Positions 9,895-18,587 of a stretch of DNA of 64,000 nucleotides are shown here, piece by piece. Position 1 is the stretch's first letter. The number at the start of each line of letters is the position of its first letter. The DNA lies in the NCBI RefSeq assembly GCF_013395055.1, contig NZ_CP058349.1, forward strand, positions 496,001-560,000, written 5' to 3'. The translations under genes were made by a program, and so were the position numbers. The notes beneath the pieces are model-generated. The model ran no database searches. It saw only the letters and a list, made by a program, of their open reading frames with translations, and was not told where the DNA came from. This stretch comes from Pseudomonas sp. ABC1 (GTDB taxonomy: Bacteria; Pseudomonadota; Gammaproteobacteria; Pseudomonadales; Pseudomonadaceae).

Positions 9895-10604
9895 GCCTCA
9901 CCTCTCTTTGGTTGGTTCTGGATGTGAGCGACACCGAAATGGCGCTCGATATTGCGCTTGGAGGCCGCGATATGGCGGCGCATCAGCAACTCGGCCAGTT
10001 CGCCGTCACGGTCGGCGATGGCATCGAGAATGCGGTGGTGTTCGTTGAAGGCCTGGCGGGGGCGATTGGGCACCGAGGAAAACTGGATGCGGTACATGCG
10101 CACCAGTTGGTACAGCTCGCCACAGAGCATCTGCGTCAGCGTGCTGTTGCCGCTGCCCTGGATGATCTTGTAATGGAAGTCGAAGTCGCCTTCCTGCTGG
10201 TAGTAGCCGACACCGGCGAGAAACGCCTCGTCGCGTTCGTGGGCACGCAGCACGCGGCGCAACTCGTCGATATCCACTTCGCTCATGCGCTCGGCCGCCA
10301 GGCGACAGGCCATGCCTTCCAGCGACTCGCGGATCTCGTACAGCTCGATCAGCTCGGCATGGCTCAGGGAAACCACCCGCGCCCCGACATGCGGTACGCG
10401 CACCAGCAGCTTCTGCCCTTCAAGGCGGTGAATGGCCTCGCGCAGCGGGCCACGGCTGATGCCGTAGGTGCGCGCCAGCTCGGGCTCGGAAATCTTGCTG
10501 CCCGGCTTGATATGCCCTTTGACGATGGCCGCCTGTATCTGCCGGAACACATGTTCGGAACGTGTTTCGCTATCCAGGCTGGGCTCTACGGGTAACTCAA
10601 GCAT
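9891..10604 (-). CDS. GntR/FadR-family regulator of the prp operon
   Basis: DNA-binding regulator, probably a propionate-pathway repressor. The 237-residue product has an N-terminal winged helix (residues about 15-80, with GSKISEPELARTYGISRGPL) and a C-terminal FCD ligand domain. The ATG at 10604 gives the normal family start; the longer open frame runs over the operator. It is first in the operon and overlaps prpB by four bases. An ATTGTCGACA box begins two bases upstream of its start codon, which fits autoregulation. Confidence 0.92.
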   Translation of the reverse strand: MLELPVEPSLDSETRSEHVFRQIQAAIVKGHIKPGSKISEPELARTYGISRGPLREAIHRLEGQKLLVRVPHVGARVVSLSHAELIELYEIRESLEGMACRLAAERMSEVDIDELRRVLRAHERDEAFLAGVGYYQQEGDFDFHYKIIQGSGNSTLTQMLCGELYQLVRMYRIQFSSVPNRPRQAFNEHHRILDAIADRDGELAELLMRRHIAASKRNIERHFGVAHIQNQPKRGEA

Positions 10605-10605
10605 G

Positions 10606-10615
10606 ATTGTCGACA
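10606..10615. promoter_or_regulatory. Candidate operator 1 (ATTGTCGACA)
   Basis: Half-perfect copy of the palindrome at 10680-10691, lying directly in front of the GntR start codon. Binding here would block initiation of the prp transcript. The link to this regulator is inferred from recurrence and position. Confidence 0.6.
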
Positions 10616-10679
10616 CCCACAAACAGTTCGGGGGAAATCTAACCACTAGAACCTGTGAGGTCAATTTCAAACCAGGCAG

Positions 10680-10691
10680 ATTGTCGACAAT
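10680..10691. promoter_or_regulatory. Candidate operator 2 (ATTGTCGACAAT)
   Basis: A perfect 12-base palindrome about 75 bases upstream of the GntR start, in the expected promoter zone of the prp operon. It is the best of three related boxes in 260 bases. FadR-type GntR proteins bind short palindromes of this kind. Confidence 0.7.
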
Positions 10692-10855
10692 CCATCTAAT
10701 ACCTTAGGTTAATAGGCAGGGCTGAAACATATGAAAAACACACCTGCAGGCAGCATAAAACCTGACAAGCACCAGTTATCATCAATGATTTTCAATTAGA
10801 TAAATGCCAGCGGCAGGCTATATGCCCGGCAGCGGGGATTGAGGGAAAAAGGGAG

Positions 10856-10865
10856 ATTGTCGACA
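10856..10865. promoter_or_regulatory. Candidate operator 3 (ATTGTCGACA)
   Basis: Third box, 176 bases from the perfect palindrome and 250 bases upstream of the rightward reductase gene. It could serve DNA looping with operators 1 and 2, or give the same regulator control over the rightward gene. Confidence 0.5.
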
Positions 10866-10972
10866 CTTTGTGTCAGGCGGTCGGAATCAGCCCACTTGGT
10901 CGGTCGCCACCGACATCCATCATGCGGCCATTCCCAGGCTCATCCTGATGTTCACGCGATCGGTAGCTGGCA

Positions 10973-11062
10973 ATGAAGGTTGCAGACTCAGGGCATGGAG
11001 CGCACTTTCAGTATCCCCAGGCATTCGCCGAGATCACAGTACGCGTCCTGGACGACGAGTGA
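10973..11062 (+). pseudogene. 3' remnant of an alpha/beta hydrolase gene
   Basis: A 29-residue open stretch ends the frame with DSGHGAHFQYPQAF and a TGA. This looks like the C-terminus of an alpha/beta hydrolase: the catalytic histidine loop (SGHG) followed by the final helix. A stop codon lies three codons upstream of its ATG and no nucleophile-elbow region is found before it, so only the tail survives. It sits just upstream of the OYE reductase gene. Confidence 0.45.
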
Positions 11063-11115
11063 TTGCACCCGAAACAGCCGCATCCCCACCGACTCAACCC
11101 AGCGAGAAAACCGAT

Positions 11116-12231
11116 ATGTCCAATGACGTGCTTTTCAGCCCCATCAGTATCCGCGGACTCACATTGCCCAACCGCTTCGTCATGGCGCCGATGACCCGGG
11201 CAATGGCCCCCAATGGAGTTCCCGGCACCGCGCACGCCGACTACTACCGCCGACGCGCGCTCGGTGGCGTGGGCCTGATCCTGACCGAAGGGACAGTGAT
11301 CGACCGACCCGCCTCGCGCAATGAACCGGGTGTACCCCTGTTCCACGGCGAGGCCGCGCTGGCCGGCTGGCAGCAGGTTGCAGAAGCCGTGCATGCCGCT
11401 GGCGGACGCATAGGCCCGCAGCTCTGGCACACCGGATCGACGCGCGGCATGGGCACTGACTGGGTGCCTGACACGCCGGTCGAGAGCCCTTCCGGCCTGG
11501 TCGGCCCCAACGACCCGCGAGGCGTAGCGATGACCGAAGAGGATATCGCCGACACCGTAGACGCCTTTGCGCGCGCGGCAGCCGATGCGCAGCGACTGGG
11601 CTTCGACATCGTCGAACTGCACGGTGCCCATGGCTACCTGATCGACCAATTCTTCTGGAGCGGCACCAATCAACGCAGCGATGCCTTTGGCGGGGCAACC
11701 ATCGCCGAGCGCTCCCGCTTCGCCGCCGAGGCGGTGCGCGCCGTACGTGCGGCGGTCGGCCATGAGTTTCCCCTGGCGCTGCGTATCAGTCAGTGGAAAC
11801 AACAGGACTACACCGCCCGCAACGCTCACACCCCGGACGAGTTGAGCTCATGGTTGCTGCCACTGGTGGAAGCCGGCGTCGACGTACTGCACTGCTCGCA
11901 ACGCCGCTTCTGGGAGCCTGAGTTCCCCGAACTGGACGGTGAACACGGGCTGAACCTTGCCGGCTGGGCCAAGAAACTCACCGGGGCAACCACCATCAGC
12001 GTGGGCTCCGTCGGCCTGGCTGAGGACTTCTTCGGCGCCTTCGGTGGCAAGGGCTCGGGAGCCACGGATTTGCAGGGCGACCTGAACGGGCGCCTGGAGC
12101 GCGGCGAGTTCGACCTGATTGCAGTGGGCCGCGTGCTGATCTCCGATGCCCAATGGGTCAACAAAGTACGCGAAGGACGTACCGGAGAACTTGAGGGCTT
12201 CAAGGCTGCCGACCTGGCCACGCTGACCTGA
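11116..12231 (+). CDS. NADH:flavin oxidoreductase, Old Yellow Enzyme family
   Basis: FMN-dependent ene-reductase of 371 residues acting on activated C=C bonds; the physiological substrate is unknown. It has the TIM-barrel OYE blocks: PNRFVMAPMTR near the N-terminus, GPQLWHTGS, and the substrate-binding HGAHGYLIDQF followed by NQRSDAFGG. The ATG at 11116 gives the normal family N-terminus, although the frame is open upstream. It stands alone on the plus strand; a prp-type operator box lies 250 bases upstream. Confidence 0.93.
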   Translation: MSNDVLFSPISIRGLTLPNRFVMAPMTRAMAPNGVPGTAHADYYRRRALGGVGLILTEGTVIDRPASRNEPGVPLFHGEAALAGWQQVAEAVHAAGGRIGPQLWHTGSTRGMGTDWVPDTPVESPSGLVGPNDPRGVAMTEEDIADTVDAFARAAADAQRLGFDIVELHGAHGYLIDQFFWSGTNQRSDAFGGATIAERSRFAAEAVRAVRAAVGHEFPLALRISQWKQQDYTARNAHTPDELSSWLLPLVEAGVDVLHCSQRRFWEPEFPELDGEHGLNLAGWAKKLTGATTISVGSVGLAEDFFGAFGGKGSGATDLQGDLNGRLERGEFDLIAVGRVLISDAQWVNKVREGRTGELEGFKAADLATLT

Positions 12232-12293
12232 GAATGGACCGACACCCCAGCATTGCCCTGACAAGCCCGGTAAACCGGGCGCTGCAGGCCAGC

Positions 12294-13016
12294 TCAGTGC
12301 TGGTGGGCTTCACCGATGAAGGTCAGGGATGTGAACAGGCTACGCTCGGAGACACCCTCCTCGCCGGCTGCCGGCACCCTGGCCTGGGCCGCGATGATGT
12401 TCAATCCGGCGTTGCGGATGACGATATTCGCGCGCCCCTGGGCATCGGTCTTCACACCACTGGCATCAGGCATTGCGCGGTAATCATCGAAAAGGGCGAT
12501 GTCGGCCGCTGGCTTGCCATCGATCGTCACCTCCACGGGCAGGGGATTGCCTGCCCCGACGGTCGTCGGGTCTTTCAACGGGCGGATGACCATCGCCAAT
12601 TTCAGTCGCTCGGGAATATGGGCGTGCGGCGCCAGAATCGCCAGGCTGTATTTGTAGCTATGGCTGGCGCTGGTCGCACCTGGCACCTCTGTCATGGGCG
12701 CATTGACGGAGACCCCATCCTCACCTTTGCTCCAGACACCGTTGTCCAGCGCAACCGTCACCACGGCAGGTGGCGCCAAAGGCTGCAAACGCGCATGGCC
12801 GTTCAGTCGCTCGACGGTGACAGGCACCGGCTTGCCGCCGGGATCATAGGCCCACACGCCCCTGATCTTCTCGGGCGCATAGGCGTCATCCTCGGCGCCA
12901 TGCCCGTAGACCACGGCAAGATGGCCATGACGCGTCTCTATCCAGATGCCATGGGCACAAGCGGCCCCCGCGCTCAGAAGCCCTATTGCAGCAGCGAGTG
13001 AAAGTAAAAGCTTCAT
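12294..13016 (-). CDS. Periplasmic DUF4198 protein
   Basis: A 240-residue exported protein with signal peptide MKLLLSLAAAIGLLSAGAACA and a mature start at HGIWIE. The histidine at the mature N-terminus (AHGIWIE) and the HQH tail look metal-binding. DUF4198 proteins are often found with nickel or cobalt transport systems. The start at 13016 is chosen for the signal peptide. It is divergent from a TonB-dependent receptor, which supports a joint role in metal uptake; the metal itself cannot be read from sequence. Confidence 0.8.
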   Translation of the reverse strand: MKLLLSLAAAIGLLSAGAACAHGIWIETRHGHLAVVYGHGAEDDAYAPEKIRGVWAYDPGGKPVPVTVERLNGHARLQPLAPPAVVTVALDNGVWSKGEDGVSVNAPMTEVPGATSASHSYKYSLAILAPHAHIPERLKLAMVIRPLKDPTTVGAGNPLPVEVTIDGKPAADIALFDDYRAMPDASGVKTDAQGRANIVIRNAGLNIIAAQARVPAAGEEGVSERSLFTSLTFIGEAHQH

Positions 13017-13116
13017 ATGCCTTCCTGATGTCGTGTGTGGGTAGAACAAAGCCAGCAGCGCGCCAACTCAATCCCGAACCGAAACGCTGGACAGGCTGCG
13101 CTGAACGCCACAAATT

Positions 13117-13140
13117 GATATGTTATATCTTTAAATAACA
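13117..13140. promoter_or_regulatory. AT-rich palindrome in the DUF4198/TonB-receptor divergent promoter
   Basis: TGTTAT at 13121-13126 faces ATAACA at 13135-13140, overlapping a second small palindrome, GATATGTTATATC at 13117-13129. The base content resembles Fur-superfamily (Zur-like) operators. It lies 40 bases before the receptor start and about 100 bases from the DUF4198 start. Confidence 0.5.
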
Positions 13141-13179
13141 AAACGTCACGCCCACAACACACTCGAGGAATTTTGCTTC

Positions 13180-15285
13180 ATGTACAGATCTGCACATCAC
13201 GGCAGGGATTGGATTCTTGGCAGCACAGCACTGGCTTGCATGGTCGCCTGCGCACCAGCTTCGGCGGCGGAAACGGAGACCGCCGGCATCACCGAACTGA
13301 GCACGATCGAAGTCACTGGCAAGGGAAACAATCCAGGGGCCATCAAGCCGCTGGCGCGCAACAAGGTCAGCAACGCGCCTGACAGCCTGCCCGCGTCGGT
13401 GTCCACGATCACGGATGAAGAAATTCGCACCCTCAACGTCGGCCGCGATATCTCCAATATCTATCGCCGCGTGCCTGGCGTGGTCGCCAACAACATCGAC
13501 CAGGGCGACACCGGCAATGGCTTTCGCATGCGCGGCTTCACCACCAATGGCACCCACGGGGCCGACGTGGCCGTGCATGTCGACGGCGTACCACAGAACA
13601 TACCGTCGAGCCAGGGTGGCGCTGGCCACGGCCCGGTCTTCATGGAATGGCTGACACCACAGATGATCAAACGCGTCGACGTCATCAAGGGTCCGGTTTC
13701 CGCGCTGTATGGCGACCAGAACCGCGCAGGCGCCGTCAACATCGAGACACTCGACGGCGGTGACGTGGCCTCGAGCATTGGCCTGGAAGTCACCAGTTTC
13801 GATGGACGCAGGGCCAACCTGGTCCTGAGTGGCGAGCATGAGGGCTTCGAATCCCTGCTCGTGGCAGACATCTACAAGACCAACGGTTACCGCAAGGCCG
13901 CGGAAACCAATCGCGACAACTACTTCTGGAAGCTCTCCAAGGTCATCGATGACGCCAGGTACTCGGTCCGCTTCAGCCACTACCAGTCGGACTTCAAGAA
14001 CGATGGCTACCTGAACCTGCCAGCCCTCAAGGCCGGCAAGATCAGCCGCCGCGACACCGACAACCTGTATGGCTTCGGCAACGCCAACCGCAATACCTAC
14101 GTCCTCAACCGCAGCCCTGCCGAAGGCGAGGAAGGCCTGTACTACACCGCCTACTTCGAAGACTTCAAGCGCGTGCGTGGTATCGCCAACGGCACCAGCA
14201 CCCACAACTACGGCAAGGATGACCGCGACATCTACGGCGGTCGCCTGGCCTACAACTTCGTCTACGAAAACGCGGCGGCGCTGATGATCGGGGCCGACAT
14301 CCGCCGCGACAAGGGCGATGCCTACCGCCAGCAATACCGCAACTTCGAACCGACGCAGAACTACTACTTCGATTTCGACATGGACCTGATCACCTACGGC
14401 GTATTCGCCCAGGGTCAGTACAAACCGGTCGATTCGCTGAAATTGCTGGCGGGCCTGCGCTATGACCGCTTCGACTACGACATCGACAACCGGAAGTTTC
14501 GCAATGCCGATACCGGTTACCACAGCTCGGTCACCACACCCAAATTCGGCCTGGTCTGGACACCAGTCGAACAGCTCGAAGTATTCACCAACGCCGCACA
14601 GGGTTTCCGCTCGCCCGCGGCGGAATACATCAGCTCCGGCAACAGCGGCGCACTGCCGCCGAGCGAGTCCGGCGGCCGGATCAACGGTAACGTACGCCCC
14701 AGCAAGGTGACCTCCTACGACATCGGCTTCACCCTGCGCCCGACGGAACGCTTCTCCAGCACCACCGAGTTCTACTACATCCAGAACGACAGCGAGACAC
14801 TGCAGACCTCACCTGGCGTCTTCGAACAGGTCAGCGACACCACACGCAAAGGCGTGGAGACCAGCTTCAACTACCAGGCCACATCCACGGTCAGCACCTA
14901 TGCCAGCTATGGCCGCATCCTCGATGCCGTGATCGACAACCCGCCCGCCGGCACCGGCGACAGGCTGGTCGTACCGGAGCACACCTACAAGGCAGGCGTT
15001 CAGTACCGCGATGCGTTCATGGCAGGTCAACTGACGCTCAACGCCGACGCCTACCACCTCACCGGCATCCCCTACTACATGGGCACCGAGAGAAAGGAAA
15101 TGCCGGTCTATACCCGGTACGACCTGCGCGCGTCCTATGACTATGCCGACTATCAGTTCAGCGTATACGGCACCTTCCAGCCACACCGCTACGGCACGGA
15201 AGTCGCCTATGGCACCAGCAGCGGACTGGTCATCGTACCGCAACCCTCGACGACGCTGGGCGCATCGGTCAGGTACTTCTTCTGA
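13180..15285 (+). CDS. TonB-dependent outer-membrane receptor
   Basis: A 701-residue receptor with a signal peptide ending near CAPASAAE, a TonB-box-like TIEVTGK, a plug domain (RMRGFTTNGTHGADVAVHVDG, KRVDVIKGPVSALYGDQN) and a 22-strand barrel ending in the terminal aromatic ASVRYFF. It imports a scarce ligand across the outer membrane using TonB energy. Pairing with a divergent DUF4198 protein points to a metal or metallophore, but the ligand is not identifiable. Confidence 0.93.
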   Translation: MYRSAHHGRDWILGSTALACMVACAPASAAETETAGITELSTIEVTGKGNNPGAIKPLARNKVSNAPDSLPASVSTITDEEIRTLNVGRDISNIYRRVPGVVANNIDQGDTGNGFRMRGFTTNGTHGADVAVHVDGVPQNIPSSQGGAGHGPVFMEWLTPQMIKRVDVIKGPVSALYGDQNRAGAVNIETLDGGDVASSIGLEVTSFDGRRANLVLSGEHEGFESLLVADIYKTNGYRKAAETNRDNYFWKLSKVIDDARYSVRFSHYQSDFKNDGYLNLPALKAGKISRRDTDNLYGFGNANRNTYVLNRSPAEGEEGLYYTAYFEDFKRVRGIANGTSTHNYGKDDRDIYGGRLAYNFVYENAAALMIGADIRRDKGDAYRQQYRNFEPTQNYYFDFDMDLITYGVFAQGQYKPVDSLKLLAGLRYDRFDYDIDNRKFRNADTGYHSSVTTPKFGLVWTPVEQLEVFTNAAQGFRSPAAEYISSGNSGALPPSESGGRINGNVRPSKVTSYDIGFTLRPTERFSSTTEFYYIQNDSETLQTSPGVFEQVSDTTRKGVETSFNYQATSTVSTYASYGRILDAVIDNPPAGTGDRLVVPEHTYKAGVQYRDAFMAGQLTLNADAYHLTGIPYYMGTERKEMPVYTRYDLRASYDYADYQFSVYGTFQPHRYGTEVAYGTSSGLVIVPQPSTTLGASVRYFF

Positions 15286-15395
15286 TCCACTGGCAATGCC
15301 GACAGCAGCCCCGTCGCGGCCACACCCAAGGTAGCCCACGACCTTTCAAGCCAGGGCCGCTGCCGTGGCATCCGAAAAGACGTGGGGCATAGACG

Positions 15396-15430
15396 AAAAA
15401 GGCCGAAGAACAGTGTTCTTCGGCCTTTTT
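15396..15430. terminator. Strong bidirectional terminator
   Basis: A perfect 16-base stem starts AAAAAGGCCGAAGAAC, has a three-base loop AGT, and ends in TTTTT on both strands. It separates the convergent receptor and SDR genes. Confidence 0.92.
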
Positions 15431-15450
15431 GCAATTGACCTGTAGACGCG

Positions 15451-16269
15451 CTACTGCGCCGCGGTGGCATTGATTCGTGCAAATACCTGTTCAACGCGCC
15501 CTTCTCGCTCAGCCCAGCGCTGCACCCGGGCGCGCTCCACAACGATCTCATCAGGCACGGGCTGCTCAACCAGCAGCGCCATGACTTCATCGATGAACGC
15601 GGCCAGCGGCATATAGCCTTCACGCACCGATTGGCCTGGCGTGAGTTCTGTCTGAATCGCTGGCGCAACCAGCTCCATGACCTTCACCCGCCCTGCGAGC
15701 TGATGGCGCAGGCCTACCGTATAGATGTGGATGGCCGCCTTGGTCGCGCTGTAAATCGCTGCATCCGCGCGCGGGACGAAGGCCAGCCCGGAAGAGACAT
15801 TGAGAATCGCCGGCGCAGGCTGGCTTTTAAGGTGCTCGATCAGCGCGTTGGTAAGACGGATGGGGCCCAGCAGATTCGTACTGATCTGAGCCTCAGCGTC
15901 GCGCAAATCGCTGTGCGTGCCCAGATTGTCGTAGCGCATGATGCCGGCATTGTTGAAAAGGACATTCAGCGACGGATGCTCGGCGATAACGCGCCGCGCA
16001 AACGCCTCGATCGCACTCGGATCATCGGTGTCCAACTCCATCGCGTACATATTCTGCCGGCCCGCAATAGCCTGCTGCAGGGTTTGCAGGCGCCGACCGG
16101 CCACAATGACTGTATTGCCAAGCGCGTTCAGCCGCAGGGCCAGTTCGCGGCCAATACCGGAGCCGCCGCCAGTGATCAGTATGGTGTTGTTGTGAGCCCG
16201 CATGCCGGGCTGTGCTGTCGCATCGATACCAAGCGGATTTTGCGGTGCGGATGAAATGCCGTTGGACAT
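15451..16269 (-). CDS. Short-chain dehydrogenase/reductase (DltE-like)
   Basis: NAD(P)-dependent oxidoreductase of 272 residues. Visible motifs are the dinucleotide site TGGGSGIG, NNAG in the middle of the fold, and the catalytic serine with YSATK (Tyr and Lys). The ATG at 16269 follows CAGGAG at a spacing of nine; a TTG nine bases earlier is an alternative. It is divergent from an HxlR regulator that very likely controls it. The substrate is unknown. Confidence 0.9.
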   Translation of the reverse strand: MSNGISSAPQNPLGIDATAQPGMRAHNNTILITGGGSGIGRELALRLNALGNTVIVAGRRLQTLQQAIAGRQNMYAMELDTDDPSAIEAFARRVIAEHPSLNVLFNNAGIMRYDNLGTHSDLRDAEAQISTNLLGPIRLTNALIEHLKSQPAPAILNVSSGLAFVPRADAAIYSATKAAIHIYTVGLRHQLAGRVKVMELVAPAIQTELTPGQSVREGYMPLAAFIDEVMALLVEQPVPDEIVVERARVQRWAEREGRVEQVFARINATAAQ

Positions 16270-16319
16270 GAGCGTCAACTCCTGAAGATCAATAAGATCG
16301 TCAGCATAGGATTGACACT

Positions 16320-16368
16320 CACTTTTAGAAAGTAGGAACCCAAAAGTGCCATACTAACCATCGGGTTA
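16320..16368. promoter_or_regulatory. Two inverted repeats between the SDR and HxlR genes
   Basis: CACTTTT (16320-16326) faces AAAAGTG (16342-16348), and TAACC (16355-16359) faces GGTTA (16364-16368). Both lie in the 133-base divergent gap. They are candidate binding sites for the adjacent HxlR protein. Confidence 0.5.
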
Positions 16369-16402
16369 GATTTGAGTTTCATCTACTGATGGAGAGTGTC
16401 GG

Positions 16403-16816
16403 ATGAGCATCGATGCAGCCAAACATGCCCAGGTACGCAACAAACTCGCCCAGGAGCAAGCGCCAGATCCACGCGTTGAAGCACTGGTCGCCGAGGTAAT
16501 CAGCAGGGTTGCAGACAAATGGACCATGATCGTTCTCGAGGTGCTGGCAGCGCACGGGGAATTGCGCTTCACGCAGTTGGCCAGGCAGGTGAGCGGAATC
16601 AGCCAGAAGATGCTGACGCAAACACTGCGCGAGATGGAGCGCGAGGGCCTGGTGATCCGCACCGTGCATCCCGTGGTGCCGCCCAAGGTCGAATACCGCT
16701 TGACCGATTTGGGACTGGGGCTGGGAGCCGCCTTCTGTGGCGTGTGGATATGGGCCGAAGAGAACCTCAATACTATTGAACAGGCTCGTATCGCGTATGA
16801 CCAACGGCACGATTGA
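16403..16816 (+). CDS. HxlR-family transcriptional regulator
   Basis: A 137-residue winged-helix regulator with the HxlR core: DKWTMIVLEVLAAHGELRF, then GISQKMLTQTLREMEREGLV and the wing VPPKVEYRLTDLG. It acts as a dimer on DNA and usually controls a divergent oxidoreductase gene, here the SDR. The conserved sensor cysteine found near the N-terminus of thiol-sensing members is absent, so a ligand-binding mode is more likely. Confidence 0.9.
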   Translation: MSIDAAKHAQVRNKLAQEQAPDPRVEALVAEVISRVADKWTMIVLEVLAAHGELRFTQLARQVSGISQKMLTQTLREMEREGLVIRTVHPVVPPKVEYRLTDLGLGLGAAFCGVWIWAEENLNTIEQARIAYDQRHD

Positions 16817-16820
16817 ATCG

Positions 16821-16851
16821 TAATACCCCGCTCGCGGGAGGCGGGGTATTA
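16821..16851. terminator. Hairpin terminator after the HxlR gene
   Basis: TAATACCCCGC at 16821-16831 pairs perfectly with GCGGGGTATTA at 16841-16851. There is no long T tract, but the stem is strong and lies between convergent genes. Confidence 0.7.
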
Positions 16852-16883
16852 CGCCAGTCGCCAAGCAGTTCAGTAGTGAGACA

Positions 16884-17759
16884 TCACTTGGGCCTGACGC
16901 AAAAGCTTCGCTCGGGGTTCGACATGTCACAGACGAAATAGCGAACCTGCAAACGCTTACCCGCAGAAGCAGACGGACTGACCGCCAGCACCTTACCGCC
17001 GCGCGCTATCACGCCTGACAGGCCCCAGCCACGATACGGATCAGCGCACTGCTCCCCCTTGTCGGGCTCGATGAAACAATACAGCACGGCCACAGGAACC
17101 TTGCAGGTACTGACGATCTGCTTCACGTCTGCAGAGACTCCAGCTCCCCAGTTCTTGAACTTGATGCAATCACTTTTGATGACCGGCGCACGGATATCGC
17201 TACGTTTGCCATTACCCGCCTGACGATCTTTCTCATGCACATAGGCCAATGACTCGCGGTATTTGACCGAAGCCTCGCGCTGATAGCTTTGGGCATCCAG
17301 GATATCGGCCTGCTCGTCCTGTCCCTGTCCCTGTGCCAGGGCGGGCGCGGAAGGTTTTGGTTTTTTCTCTGCTGGCGTATTCCAAGCCTCGAATACCTTG
17401 GCGTTCACCTCCACCATCGGGCTGGTCAACCCTGCCTTGGCACCGACGCACATTGCCCAAAGAGCAGGTGCCAATTCGCTGGCAGCAATATTGGTATTCG
17501 TTGGAACATCCATGACGCCGGTTGCCGCGAACGGACGGACGCGCTCATAGAACTCGAAGTCCATCGAACGCTCCATCGCATTCGACCGTGCGTGACGGGA
17601 TTTCAGATCGGCCACCGCAGCAGCCTCACTGACCGAGGGGCAATACCGACGCTGCGCATCGCAGAACCGTTCACATGCGCCGCTGGCTACATCGATGGTC
17701 TCAGCCATCGCACCTGCGGAAAAACACAATGAAAGCACAGCGCCAATGATTGTCTTCAT
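16884..17759 (-). CDS. Secreted protein of unknown function
   Basis: A 291-residue product with a clear signal peptide (MKTIIGAVLSLCFSAGAMA) and a cysteine-containing mature start (GACERFCDAQRRYC). A glutamine-rich linker lies around residue 145, followed by a C-terminal domain with paired cysteines suited to periplasmic disulfides. I recognise no family. The start at 17759 is set by the signal peptide. It is the last chromosomal gene before the ICE junction. Confidence 0.65.
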   Translation of the reverse strand: MKTIIGAVLSLCFSAGAMAETIDVASGACERFCDAQRRYCPSVSEAAAVADLKSRHARSNAMERSMDFEFYERVRPFAATGVMDVPTNTNIAASELAPALWAMCVGAKAGLTSPMVEVNAKVFEAWNTPAEKKPKPSAPALAQGQGQDEQADILDAQSYQREASVKYRESLAYVHEKDRQAGNGKRSDIRAPVIKSDCIKFKNWGAGVSADVKQIVSTCKVPVAVLYCFIEPDKGEQCADPYRGWGLSGVIARGGKVLAVSPSASAGKRLQVRYFVCDMSNPERSFCVRPK

Positions 17760-18364
17760 GTCATTCAATTCCCAGGGATGAGAGCGCAACAGCAGAAACT
17801 GTGCGCGATGATACTCATGGCCCATCGACCAGAAATCATCTGAATGAATGAAGAACCCTGTGCTTGTCGCGCCTCTTTAGGCTCGCACGTCATCTCAAGC
17901 AATGCCCGGCACGCCGCCATCACAGGCGCACACCGATTTGCCCGGACTTACAGCGGCCGCCGCTTTTGGCCTTTCAACATCTTTGATCCCTCCCAACGGT
18001 TTGACGCCATTGCCAAGCCGGCGAAGAAAGATCACCTGATAAGCCATTGTTGAAGAGTACGAACAGCGGCGCCCGCAGCGGTTATGACAAGGCTGGCGCA
18101 GTGGATCAACGAGCACAACCGTCAACACTAGAAACGCCGTAGATGCATATCCGCCAGTACAAGGAGATATCTACCGCGCTTTTTGGGAGGGATATTTAGA
18201 AATAATACGAACTGCCAGCCACCCGGATTTCGTGTACTGATTTATGTACTGATCCGGCGTGGTTGACAGTGGATTTCAGCAGATTTCGCTGGATGCTCCA
18301 CAAGGATAAAACCCTGTGGAATCAAGGCGCCGTAGACGTTGGTGGCTGTCTGCAGCTTAAGAAT
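17760..18364. other. Gene-poor chromosomal flank of the ICE
   Basis: No convincing gene is seen. A short frame around 18084-18131 (ending LAQWINEHNRQH) could be the tail of a lost gene. Two GTACTGATTTATGTACTGAT-like tracts near 18234-18252 resemble the non-coding ends left by integrated islands. This stretch may be scar tissue from earlier insertions at the same site. Confidence 0.35.
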
Positions 18365-18380
18365 TGGAGCGGGAAACGAG
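18365..18380 (-). other. ICE attachment core: 3' end of tRNA-Gly
   Basis: TGGAGCGGGAAACGAG on the plus strand is the reverse complement of the last 16 bases of tRNA-Gly(GCC) with CCA-end context. The next base also fits but the one after differs from the 18-base core I recall for ICEclc. No tRNA body follows on the right. This is therefore the distal att site, with chromosome on the left and the element on the right. Confidence 0.8.
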
Positions 18381-18587
18381 TCCTTGGATGAGACTCTAAC
18401 TCTTTGATTAAAAAAGAATTTTCGTTACCCCGCTTAACAGGATGGACTATATTATGGACTAGATCGAAGCGGATAGCAAGGTTGCTAGTCAAAAACCCGT
18501 CCAAGGGCATCTGCTGATATCCACCTAAATCCACACGCCTCACCAAGAACACATCGTGCCTTCGATGTTCAAAGGACAATAATAACC

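Noticed and set aside
13123..14523. 466-codon minus-strand frame inside the TonB receptor gene
   Set aside because: Valine-rich antisense pattern typical of a shadow; the plus strand encodes a clear receptor.
18365..18440. A whole tRNA-Gly gene at the junction
   Set aside because: Only the 3' 16 bases match; the D, anticodon and variable parts are absent on both sides.
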